Below, in pieces: positions 42,526-51,054 of a stretch of DNA of 64,000 nt. Under the pieces are notes generated by a model. It ran no database searches, had not been told where the DNA came from, and worked only from the letters and a program-made list of their open reading frames with translations. The position numbers and the translations under genes were made by a program. The stretch lies in contig JAEWGC010000036.1 in assembly GCA_023388495.1 (NCBI GenBank), forward strand, positions 89,513-153,512. The letters are read 5' to 3'. This DNA is from Bacillota bacterium (lineage in GTDB: Bacteria; Bacillota; Clostridia; Tissierellales; Tissierellaceae). Position 1 is the stretch's first letter. Each line of letters begins with the position of its first letter.

Positions 42526-45480
42526 TTGTCTAAAAATACAACAATAGTAAAAAATCAAGGACAAAGAATGCAAATGATATTTTTAATATTATTTGCTCTT
42601 GTTATAACAGTACCCCTTATGTTTAGAGGTCTATACTTTGAAAAAGAGCTATTACCTACTTTGATAAGTATATATATATTATTTATAGCTTGGGCAGTAT
42701 ATAAATCAAAAGAAAAAAACTTTAAAATACTATCTACTCCTATAGATTATTTGTTTATAGGAGTAGTATTGATGTATCTAATATCAATTACTTATGGAAT
42801 AAATAAACGGGAAGCAATATTTGAGTTTTCCCGTTACCTAGCATACTTCATTATATTTATTATGGCAAAAGATTTTTCAGAGAATAAGAAGTATGAGAAA
42901 GGGATAATTAATGCACTTCTATTTGGAGGTGTGTTAGTATCTATAATAGGTATAGGTAGTGCTATAGGTACATGGGAGTATGTTGGAGCAGTAATAGGGG
43001 GAAGACTTAGCTCAACATTTCAGTACCCAAATACTTTAGCAGCATATGTCTCAGCACTATACTTTATAGCTATGACAGCATTAATTAATGAAGATAAGAA
43101 AATATTAAAGGTAATATATGGTTCTTTATTAGGAAACTTTATATTCGTCTTGATACTTACTTCATCTAGGGCAATGTGGCTGATATTTCCTTTAGTTCTT
43201 ATTGCATACTTTATAATCCTACCTAATACAAGAAAAATAGAATCAATATTATATATTATTTCATCAGTTATTATATCTATACCAGTAGCCTTTATGTTCA
43301 ATAAAAAATTACCAGAGCCTTCTTTTGGGCTTTGGTATTTATATCTTTTAGTTCTGATAGGTACTGGTGCTGTAGTATTTTTGATTTCATTATTTGATAG
43401 CAAGTTTAGAAAGGTGTCAATAAAAAAACTATTGATATCACTAGTAGTTATAGGAATATTATTTTCCATAGGAGTAGTTTATATAGTTAACTCTACTACA
43501 TCATTAACAATAGAGAATTTGACAGCGGAGGATAAATGGACAACTGTTATCAGAAATGTTTCTTCTACTCTACCTAGTAGTAGCTATGACTTAGAAATAG
43601 ACTATATAGGAACTAATGATAGTGAATCTCCATATGTTGGTTTAGTAAGAGTCTATAATATGGATAGTAAAGGAGAACTAAGTCTTTTAAGTACCCAAAA
43701 CCTAGTAGAGGTGGGAGAGAATAGTACAAAGGTAGATTTCACTACCCCAGAAGATTCAATGGGGATAAAAGTTTATTTCCAAAATGTATATAAGAATACT
43801 AAGGCTGAAATCTTAAGTGCAAATATTGTTGATAAAGAAACATCATCTATAGTAAAGAAAATACCATTGAAGTATAAGTATTTAAATGAAAGTTTTGTTA
43901 GTAGAATTCAGAGTATAAGTGCTGGAGAAAATAGCTTTGTAGCCAGAATGGTGTTTTATAAGGATGGTCTGAAGGTCTTAAAGCAAAATCCAATTTTAGG
44001 AGCAGGTGGAGGCGGATGGTTTTCAATGTATCAGATGTATCAATCATATCCATATTCAACAACTTTGGCACATAATTATATATTGCAGATGTGGATAGAA
44101 ATAGGTACAGTAGGAGTCCTTCTATTTGTAATTATGCTGATAATAATAGGTTTTTATTCTTTTAATATTTACAAAAGATCCGAAGATACGAATAAGAAAA
44201 CCATCATTGCCGGATTAACGACAACGATTATCACCATATTAGTACATGCTATAGTCGACTTTGATATGTCCTTACCGTCATATGCTATAATGTTTTGGGT
44301 TATAATAGGGATATTAGCTAACGAGCTTAATGGTTTAGATACTAAAATAACGGCTAGACTCAATAAAATAAATCCAAAGGTATATATATATGGCGTTATA
44401 CTGATGGCTTGCGTTTTAACATATAATCATTCTATGATTTTATATAGTCAGAAGTTTAAGGATAATGGTGCAATAGCATTTGCAAACAATGATTTAGATA
44501 CGACTATCAAGAACTTTGAAAAAGTAGTTAAATATGATAAATATGAAGGCACCTATAAAATGGATTTAGCATCTTGTTATATAGGGAAATATAGGGAAAC
44601 CAACGATACAGAATATGTAAGAAAGGCAGTAGCACTTGTTGATAAATATATGGAATTGTCTCCATATGATTCCTTTGCATATGCCAATGTTGCAAACTTT
44701 AACTTTTCTATAGGAGAAGTAGATAAAGGACTGGATCAGTTTGACAAATCTGTTGAACTTCAACCTATGAGAAGTTACAATTATACTCAAAAATTAATGG
44801 GCTATAGGGCAGTTGTAGACTTTCATTTATCTAGAGGAGAATATGACGAGGCAAGAGATATATTAGAAAGGGCTCTCAAAGTAAAAGAAGAAATTAAAAA
44901 GATAAATGAAAAATCTTTTAGACCATTAGAAAAAGATGAGGAACTAGTTAAATATATAGGTGAAACACAATTTATGTATGAAAATTTGGATAGACTTCAA
45001 GATTTAGCGGCTAGAGGATTGAACCTTGACTTTGCCTATTATTTTGATCTAGATATTAATAATGATGAGAATATAGATATGCTGTTAGTGTCAAAACCAG
45101 AGGGATCAAAAATTGAACATGAATCTATGGTAGAAGGAGAAAATAATTTCATTAGAATAACTAATGAAGGAGAAGTATACGGATTTAAATATGTTTACCC
45201 ATTGAGCCTAGAGCCAAATACTACTTATATAGTGGAACTAAAGGCAAGAGGCAATACAAAGCCTGAAACATTTAATCTATATGCTTGGGCAAATGGGGCA
45301 GCAGATCCTAATCAGGGAAGTCTTACAGGTATTGAGCTAAGGGATGACTGGAAAACCTATTCATTTGAATTCACTACAGATGAAGATGTAAAGCCAGGGA
45401 ATCAATATATAAGAATACAACATAATGGAAATGATATGGGATATATTGATATTATGGACTTGACTATATTCTCTAAATAA
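42526..45480 (+). CDS. O-antigen ligase/polymerase-like protein with TPR and CBM-like domains
   Basis: A large fused membrane protein of 984 residues. The first 600 residues contain about twelve hydrophobic segments in the Wzy/WaaL pattern, with a large loop (about 320-470) and the ligase hallmark GAGGGGWFSMYQ...LAHNYILQMWIEIG near 489-525. A TPR-type helical part follows (about 645-790, KNFEKVVKYDKYEGTYKMDLASCY, DKGLDQFDKSVELQP). The last 140 residues form a beta-sandwich like carbohydrate-binding modules of the CBM4/9 type (LEPNTTYIVELKARGN, WKTYSFEFTTDED). Such a combination would transfer or polymerise glycan on the outer membrane face and bind the product. Start TTG with GGTGGTGAT upstream. 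It lies between Wzz and the dehydratase, supporting a role in surface polysaccharide or S-layer glycan assembly. Confidence 0.82.
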   Translation: MSKNTTIVKNQGQRMQMIFLILFALVITVPLMFRGLYFEKELLPTLISIYILFIAWAVYKSKEKNFKILSTPIDYLFIGVVLMYLISITYGINKREAIFEFSRYLAYFIIFIMAKDFSENKKYEKGIINALLFGGVLVSIIGIGSAIGTWEYVGAVIGGRLSSTFQYPNTLAAYVSALYFIAMTALINEDKKILKVIYGSLLGNFIFVLILTSSRAMWLIFPLVLIAYFIILPNTRKIESILYIISSVIISIPVAFMFNKKLPEPSFGLWYLYLLVLIGTGAVVFLISLFDSKFRKVSIKKLLISLVVIGILFSIGVVYIVNSTTSLTIENLTAEDKWTTVIRNVSSTLPSSSYDLEIDYIGTNDSESPYVGLVRVYNMDSKGELSLLSTQNLVEVGENSTKVDFTTPEDSMGIKVYFQNVYKNTKAEILSANIVDKETSSIVKKIPLKYKYLNESFVSRIQSISAGENSFVARMVFYKDGLKVLKQNPILGAGGGGWFSMYQMYQSYPYSTTLAHNYILQMWIEIGTVGVLLFVIMLIIIGFYSFNIYKRSEDTNKKTIIAGLTTTIITILVHAIVDFDMSLPSYAIMFWVIIGILANELNGLDTKITARLNKINPKVYIYGVILMACVLTYNHSMILYSQKFKDNGAIAFANNDLDTTIKNFEKVVKYDKYEGTYKMDLASCYIGKYRETNDTEYVRKAVALVDKYMELSPYDSFAYANVANFNFSIGEVDKGLDQFDKSVELQPMRSYNYTQKLMGYRAVVDFHLSRGEYDEARDILERALKVKEEIKKINEKSFRPLEKDEELVKYIGETQFMYENLDRLQDLAARGLNLDFAYYFDLDINNDENIDMLLVSKPEGSKIEHESMVEGENNFIRITNEGEVYGFKYVYPLSLEPNTTYIVELKARGNTKPETFNLYAWANGAADPNQGSLTGIELRDDWKTYSFEFTTDEDVKPGNQYIRIQHNGNDMGYIDIMDLTIFSK

Positions 45481-45549
45481 AAAAGTGAAGATAATTTATA
45501 TAGTCTAAGTGAAATTAGTCTGTAAATTTTATGCAAAAGGGGAATTATT

Positions 45550-47430
45550 ATGGGAAGAAAAAGGTCTATTATTTTGCTAGTTTTAGACACCTTACTCATT
45601 AACTTATCATATTTACTAGCATTATATATAAGATTTGAGGGGAATATAACAAGAGATCAGTTTTTAGAGTACTTTGTAAGATATAAGGAACATTTCATAT
45701 ATATTACAATAATAAAACTTGCTATATTTTTATATTTTAAGCTATATAAATCTGTGTGGAAATACGCCAGTATTGATGAGTTGATGAACATTGTAGCAGC
45801 CAGTGTAGTATCCAATGCTGCCATACTTAGCTATATGTTTATTAGGCAATCTAATTTACCTAGAAGTATTTATATACTAGCTACATTGCTAGATATGGTA
45901 CTTATAGGAGGTCTTAGATTTAGCTTTAGAGCTATAGGTACTGTTGGTGGAGGACTATTTAAGAATGATAATCAAAAGAAGATTATGATAATTGGTGGTG
46001 GTGATGCTGGAGCTATGGTGATTCGTGAGTATAAAAACCATACTCAATTAAATAGCAAGCCTGTAGCCATCATTGATGATAGTGAAAAAAAGCAGGGACA
46101 GATGATAAATGGAGTACCTGTAGTTGGAAAGAGATCAGATATTCTGGCAGTAGCAGAAAAATTAAAGATTGATGAGATAATAATTGCTATGCCGTCAGTT
46201 TCTAAGAAACAGATAAGGGAAATTGTTGAGATTGCAAAAACAACAAAGACAAAGTTAAAAATAGTACCTGGTATGTTTGAATTAATAGATGGAAAAGTTA
46301 ATATAAAGAACATTAGAGAAGTTAACATTGAAGACCTCTTAGGCAGGGAAGAGATAAAGACTGATTTAAAAGAGATTAGTTCTTATATAACTAATAGGGT
46401 AGTATTAGTTACTGGTGGTGGAGGATCTATTGGATCAGAGCTTTGTAGACAGATTGCAAGCTTTAATCCTAAGAGGTTAATCATTTTAGACATATATGAA
46501 AATAATGCCTATGATATACAAAATGAGTTATTGAGAAAATATAAGAACTTAAATCTTAGGACAGTTATTTCTTCCATAAGGGACAAGGATAGAATAAATG
46601 AACTTATGAACATTGAAAGACCTCATGTTGTTTTCCATGCAGCCGCTCACAAACATGTACCTTTAATGGAAGATAGCCCAAAGGAGGCTATAAAGAATAA
46701 TGTATTTGGCACATTAAACTTATCCCAAGCTGCGGATAAAGCTGGGGTAGAAAAGTTTGTAATGATATCTACAGATAAGGCTGTAAATCCTACAAATATT
46801 ATGGGTGCTAGTAAGAGAATGTGTGAGATGATTATTCAATCTATAGATAGTGTTAGTAAGACAGATTTTGTTGCTGTAAGGTTTGGTAATGTTCTTGGCA
46901 GTAATGGAAGTGTTATACCTTTATTTAAGAAACAAATTTCTGAGGGTGGACCTGTTACGGTAACTCATAAAGATGTTATTAGGTATTTCATGACTATCCC
47001 AGAGGCTGTACAGTTGGTTATTCAAGCTGGTGCTATGGCTAATGGTGGTGAAGTTTTTATTTTAGATATGGGAGAGCCTGTAAAAATATTGGACTTGGCT
47101 AAAGACCTTATTCGACTATCAGGTTTTGAGCCGGATGTGGACATACCTATTGAAATCACAGGACTCAGACCTGGTGAAAAGCTTTTTGAAGAGCTGTTAC
47201 TTGATGAAGAGGGTATATCTACCACTAAGCATGACAAGATTTTCATCGGAAAGCCAACTTTTACTGATTACAAACTACTTTTAAGATCTCTAGAAGAGGC
47301 TAATAGAATTATAAAAACTGGCACAGATGAAGATATAAAGGCCTATGTAAAAACCATAGTACCTAATTACAAAGAAAATGATGATGTAGATTATAAGATT
47401 GGTAAGATATTAGCTAAATCTGAAGTATAG
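45550..47430 (+). CDS. FlaA1/CapD/PglF-type membrane nucleotide-sugar 4,6-dehydratase (copy 1)
   Basis: Makes UDP-4-keto-6-deoxy-HexNAc, precursor of bacillosamine- or QuiNAc-type sugars. It has 626 residues: four N-terminal membrane helices (8-125), a first Rossmann domain with GGGDAGAMV (149-157), and the catalytic SDR domain with VTGGGGSIGSE (287-297). The Met/Lys active-site signature STDKAVNPTNIMGASKR lies about 406-422. In this family Met replaces the usual SDR Tyr, as seen here. C-terminal signature: ITGLRPGEKLFEELL. It is closely similar along its whole length to the protein at 59673. A ribosome-binding site AAAGGGG precedes the ATG, and the gene is probably co-transcribed with the ligase-like gene 69 bases upstream. 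A long hairpin follows. Confidence 0.92.
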   Translation: MGRKRSIILLVLDTLLINLSYLLALYIRFEGNITRDQFLEYFVRYKEHFIYITIIKLAIFLYFKLYKSVWKYASIDELMNIVAASVVSNAAILSYMFIRQSNLPRSIYILATLLDMVLIGGLRFSFRAIGTVGGGLFKNDNQKKIMIIGGGDAGAMVIREYKNHTQLNSKPVAIIDDSEKKQGQMINGVPVVGKRSDILAVAEKLKIDEIIIAMPSVSKKQIREIVEIAKTTKTKLKIVPGMFELIDGKVNIKNIREVNIEDLLGREEIKTDLKEISSYITNRVVLVTGGGGSIGSELCRQIASFNPKRLIILDIYENNAYDIQNELLRKYKNLNLRTVISSIRDKDRINELMNIERPHVVFHAAAHKHVPLMEDSPKEAIKNNVFGTLNLSQAADKAGVEKFVMISTDKAVNPTNIMGASKRMCEMIIQSIDSVSKTDFVAVRFGNVLGSNGSVIPLFKKQISEGGPVTVTHKDVIRYFMTIPEAVQLVIQAGAMANGGEVFILDMGEPVKILDLAKDLIRLSGFEPDVDIPIEITGLRPGEKLFEELLLDEEGISTTKHDKIFIGKPTFTDYKLLLRSLEEANRIIKTGTDEDIKAYVKTIVPNYKENDDVDYKIGKILAKSEV

Positions 47431-47443
47431 ATAAAGATATTAG

Positions 47444-47493
47444 TCCCCTTAAGAAAAATAGATTTAAAGAAAAAATCTTTTTGCTTAAGGGGA
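47444..47493 (+). terminator. Long interrupted hairpin after the dehydratase gene
   Basis: TCCCCTTAAG (47444-47453) pairs with CTTAAGGGGA (47484-47493). Inside, AAAAA-AGATTT pairs with AAATCTTTTT, giving about 20 pairs with small interruptions. No T-tract follows; instead AAGGGGAATTATTAT appears, the same string that precedes the 45550 start codon (with one C-free variant upstream). Confidence 0.55.
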
Positions 47494-47527
47494 ATTATTA
47501 TAGTATTATAAAGAAATTTCAAAAGAG

Positions 47528-48610
47528 GTGATTTCCATAGAAAGAAAAGAAAACTCTAGAATTATGTACATAGATATATTGAGAATTATTGCAGTCTTTT
47601 CAGTTGTATTGTTACATGTTTCAGCACCATTCGTCGCAGATATGAATGCTAATGGAATTAAGTGGTGGTGGATGGGAAATATAATAGATTCTGCGACTCG
47701 CTGGAGTGTCCCAGTATTAATAATTATTAGTGGGAAGCTTATGCTAGATAATGATAGGGAAGAGGAAATATTGCCTTTTTTAAAGAGAAGATTAATAAAG
47801 ATAATTATTCCTTTAGTATTTTGGAGTTTTATTTATATGGCTAGGACAAATCAACTTACTATAGATAGGGATGGATTATTTATTTTATCCTTTTTTAAAA
47901 GACTTTATTTAGGAAAGGTACATATTCATTTATGGTATCCTTATATGATAGTGGGATTATATTTAATTACACCTATTATCAAACCCTATGTCAATAATGT
48001 AAAGAAGAACAATCTAATGTATTTTATAGTTATTTGGTTTATTTCAAATGGAATAATAGGATTTTCAGAGAAGTTTACTGGATATAAATTGGCTTTTAAT
48101 TTAAATTTCTTTCACTGGAGTCTAGGATATTTTGTATTAGGCTTTATTCTTAGCAAGTACAATCTCTCTAAGAAACAAAAAAATGCAATTTATATTCTTG
48201 GATTTTTAGGATTAGTTGCAACTGTATATCTAACATATATATTGACTAAGGATAACAATGGAATTATCATAGATCATATGTATTCATATTATGCTCCTAA
48301 TGTTATATTTACAGCTATAGCTGTATTTGTATTAATTAGGGATATTAATTGGCAAAGAATCATTAAAGATAATAATATGATAAAAAATATAATCTCAAGT
48401 TTAAGTAAAACTAGCTTTGGAGTATATCTAGTACATTTACTTGTACTAAATATTATTTCATCAGGAGATATTGGGATAAGTATAAAGGCTTCTTCATTTA
48501 ATCTTATAATAGGTATCCCATTAGTGAGTATTATGACATTTATAATATCGCATTTTGCTGTGAAAATTTTACAAAAGATACCTCTATTAAATATAGTTTT
48601 GCCTAAGTAG
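47528..48610 (+). CDS. Acyltransferase family 3 membrane protein
   Basis: Integral membrane O-acyltransferase of about 350-360 residues with about ten hydrophobic segments. The family signature MYIDILRIIAVFSVVLLHVSAPF is near the N-terminus, with the catalytic-type His in LLHVSA. A second conserved stretch, IHLWYPYMIVGLYLITP, is near residues 137-153. Members acetylate or otherwise acylate surface glycans. The start is uncertain: the GTG at 47528 lies within the AGAGGTGAT site. An ATA at 47537 has ideal spacing, and the first in-frame ATG is at 47564 but would cut into the conserved N-terminus. It probably modifies the polymer built by the neighbouring genes. Confidence 0.85.
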   Translation: MISIERKENSRIMYIDILRIIAVFSVVLLHVSAPFVADMNANGIKWWWMGNIIDSATRWSVPVLIIISGKLMLDNDREEEILPFLKRRLIKIIIPLVFWSFIYMARTNQLTIDRDGLFILSFFKRLYLGKVHIHLWYPYMIVGLYLITPIIKPYVNNVKKNNLMYFIVIWFISNGIIGFSEKFTGYKLAFNLNFFHWSLGYFVLGFILSKYNLSKKQKNAIYILGFLGLVATVYLTYILTKDNNGIIIDHMYSYYAPNVIFTAIAVFVLIRDINWQRIIKDNNMIKNIISSLSKTSFGVYLVHLLVLNIISSGDIGISIKASSFNLIIGIPLVSIMTFIISHFAVKILQKIPLLNIVLPK

Positions 48611-48649
48611 ATATAAGTGATTAATAATAAATGTGGTGCAAAAGTTTAG

Positions 48650-48676
48650 GGAGATGACATAGTTATCTCCTTTTTT
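48650..48676 (+). terminator. Terminator after the acyltransferase
   Basis: GGAGATGAC (48650-48658) pairs with GTTATCTCC (48662-48670), one G-T pair, three-base loop, followed by six Ts. Confidence 0.8.
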
Positions 48677-48783
48677 AGACGCCAAAATAAAAAAACTCAG
48701 ATGCTTTTTACTTCCGCCTAATTATTATATTCCTCAACCATTGTTTGATAATTCATAAAAGTATATTAAGTCACAATATTCTC

Positions 48784-48812
48784 TTGAATATATATCCATA
48801 TTATGGTAAAAT
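48784..48812 (+). promoter_or_regulatory. Promoter of the SLH protein gene at 48851
   Basis: TTGAAT (48784-48789), 17 bp, TAAAAT (48807-48812), 38 bases before the ATG and upstream of AAAGGGGGA. Confidence 0.6.
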
Positions 48813-48850
48813 ACTTGTTAATTAATAAATTAAAGGGGGAATGGTAGAGA

Positions 48851-51007
48851 ATGAAAAGAAAGCTTGCAATATTTCTTGCTTTTTTGATCTTGTTTTCAAC
48901 TTTTTCTTTTGTCTATGGGGAAGAAGATGTAATCAAAAAAGCTGCAGATTTCTTGCAAAAGGAAAAGGTTTTAATAGGCAATGGTACAGGGGATTTATTA
49001 CTTGACAAAACATTAACCAGACAAGATGCTGTAATAATAATTGCTAGATTGATGGGAGCAGAGGAAGAAGCAAAAAACTTTCCAACAGACAAATTCACAT
49101 TTTTAGATGTAACAAATTCTCATTATAAGCCATATTTGGCCTGGGCTTTTGCAAAAGGGTATTTTGTAGGTCATAGTCCTGAAAGATTTGGGTTTGGAGA
49201 GGAAATTACTTTACAACAGTACGCATCTGTACTATTAAGAACTCTAGGACATAATGTAGAATATAAGCTAGCAGTTGATAAGGCAAAAGAGATAGGAATA
49301 TTAAAAGGTATTGATGAAAAAGAAGATGATTATATATTAGCAATACCTAGAAGTATTGTAGCAATAATGCTGGTAAATACATTGTCAACACCTATGAATT
49401 CACAGTTGAATACTGAAAGACCTATGGCTTTGGGAGAAAAACTAAACATTAATGTACCAGAAGAATTAATAAAAATAATAGAAGAATCACAATTGCTAGT
49501 TAGACCAGTTAAACCACCAACCTCACCAGTAATACCACCGATAGAACCAACAATTCCACCAGCTAAACCAGTTAAACCATCAACTCCACCAGTAGCACCA
49601 CCCATAGATCCACCAACTCCACCAGTAACACCGCCAGTAAATCCATCAAGACCAGAAACACCTAAAGCGCCAACAGTATTGGGAGATATAACTTCAAATA
49701 GTATTAAATTAAATCCTATTGTGGGTGCGGAATATGCAATATATAGAAAAGGTGGCATAATAAATAATCATTTATTATGGCAAACATCTAATATATTCGT
49801 AAATTTAGAACCAAATACTGAATATACTTTTGTTGCGCGTATAAGGAGTACAAGTACAAATTTATCATCATACACTAGCAATGAATCTACTTCTATTAGA
49901 ACATTAAGCTTAACGCCAAATGCACCAACCGTGAGCGGTGCACCAACATGGGATACTATAGCTCTTAATAAAATTAATGGAGTAGAATATTCTATTTATT
50001 CAATAGGAGGGAAGGTATTAAACTCTATATCATGGCAGGATTCTAATATATTTACTGATTTAATTCCTGATACCGAGTATACTTTTATAGTTAGAATAAA
50101 AGAAACTAAAGAAATAGCAAAATCAGCTAATAGTAATAGTTCTTCTATTATAAAGACTGCCAAACTTCCTGAAATAAATGCAAGATTTATATCTAAGCTT
50201 AATTTAAATGAAATTGTACCATTTGGCAATGTTGAACTTCAAGTTCTTAATTTACCAAATGCTTATCAATATGAAATAGACTATAAACTGGAAGGGGATA
50301 TTAAGGCAACTACTCCAAGAACTTTATTAAGTTCAAATGAATTGCCATTAATTCGCTATACTAAATTAGTTACGGTAAGAGTATACGACTCAAAGAGTAA
50401 TGTTTTAAGAACCTTTAAAGATGTAGAACTAACCTTAGAAGATGCTTCAAATGCAACTATTACTGCAGAATTTATAACTAAGGTTAGTGCTGATGGATTA
50501 GTTCCATTTGGAGTAGTTAAGATAAATCTTGCTAATCTAGCAGGTGCAGATGCTTATGAATTAGATTATAAATTATCAAATGGTAAAGTGCATACTACAG
50601 AAAGAACAAAACTAAGTTCTACAGATCCACCTATATTTAGATATACTGAATACGTAACTATTAGAATCTATGATTCAACAGGAAATTTATTAAGGACCTT
50701 CAAAAATGTAAGTCTTTCTATATACAAAGAGACTCCGACAATAAAGGCTACCTTTAAAGCAAAGGTATCAGTCGGAGAACTTGTGCCATTTGGAACAGTA
50801 AGTATAGAAGTAAAAAATTTACCTCAAGCATGTCAGTATGAGATTGATTATAAATTAGCTGCAGGGGAAATAGAGAAAACACCTATGTCCTTGATAAGTT
50901 CTGAAAATCCGCCACTTATTAGATATACAGAATATATAAAAGTCAGGATATATGATAAAGATAAATTGCTAATTTATACTTTTGAAGATGTACCACTAAT
51001 TAAGTAA
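48851..51007 (+). CDS. SLH surface protein with Pro-rich stalk, Fn3-like and triplicated domains
   Basis: Exported protein of 718 residues with a signal peptide of about 23 residues. N-terminal SLH repeats (about 27-190) are clearly paralogous to those of the S-layer protein at 37693 (KNFPT, YLAWAFAKGYFVGHS, RFGFGEEIT). A proline-rich stalk (about 218-275, repeats of PPxxPP) follows. Then come two Fn3-like domains (near 275-350 and 355-435) that share NxxxTxxx-LxPxTEYTF-VRI. Last are three copies of an 85-95-residue domain (about 440-530, 535-625, 630-718) with the pattern VPFG-x-V-x-I/L, YE-I/L-DYKL, RYT-x-x-V/I-x-VR-I/V-YD and TF-x-DV-x-L. The layout is wall anchor, stalk and outward-pointing binding or spacer modules. 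Confidence 0.87.
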   Translation: MKRKLAIFLAFLILFSTFSFVYGEEDVIKKAADFLQKEKVLIGNGTGDLLLDKTLTRQDAVIIIARLMGAEEEAKNFPTDKFTFLDVTNSHYKPYLAWAFAKGYFVGHSPERFGFGEEITLQQYASVLLRTLGHNVEYKLAVDKAKEIGILKGIDEKEDDYILAIPRSIVAIMLVNTLSTPMNSQLNTERPMALGEKLNINVPEELIKIIEESQLLVRPVKPPTSPVIPPIEPTIPPAKPVKPSTPPVAPPIDPPTPPVTPPVNPSRPETPKAPTVLGDITSNSIKLNPIVGAEYAIYRKGGIINNHLLWQTSNIFVNLEPNTEYTFVARIRSTSTNLSSYTSNESTSIRTLSLTPNAPTVSGAPTWDTIALNKINGVEYSIYSIGGKVLNSISWQDSNIFTDLIPDTEYTFIVRIKETKEIAKSANSNSSSIIKTAKLPEINARFISKLNLNEIVPFGNVELQVLNLPNAYQYEIDYKLEGDIKATTPRTLLSSNELPLIRYTKLVTVRVYDSKSNVLRTFKDVELTLEDASNATITAEFITKVSADGLVPFGVVKINLANLAGADAYELDYKLSNGKVHTTERTKLSSTDPPIFRYTEYVTIRIYDSTGNLLRTFKNVSLSIYKETPTIKATFKAKVSVGELVPFGTVSIEVKNLPQACQYEIDYKLAAGEIEKTPMSLISSENPPLIRYTEYIKVRIYDKDKLLIYTFEDVPLIK

Positions 51008-51054
51008 ATATAATTATATACTTAATTAAATAATAAAAAAAGGGGGCAAATGTT

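Noticed and set aside
48713..48722. CCGCCTAATT upstream of the SLH gene, similar to the candidate activator site
   Set aside because: Only about ten bases match and the TTTTCGGC half is absent; no sigma-54 promoter nearby. Treated as chance.
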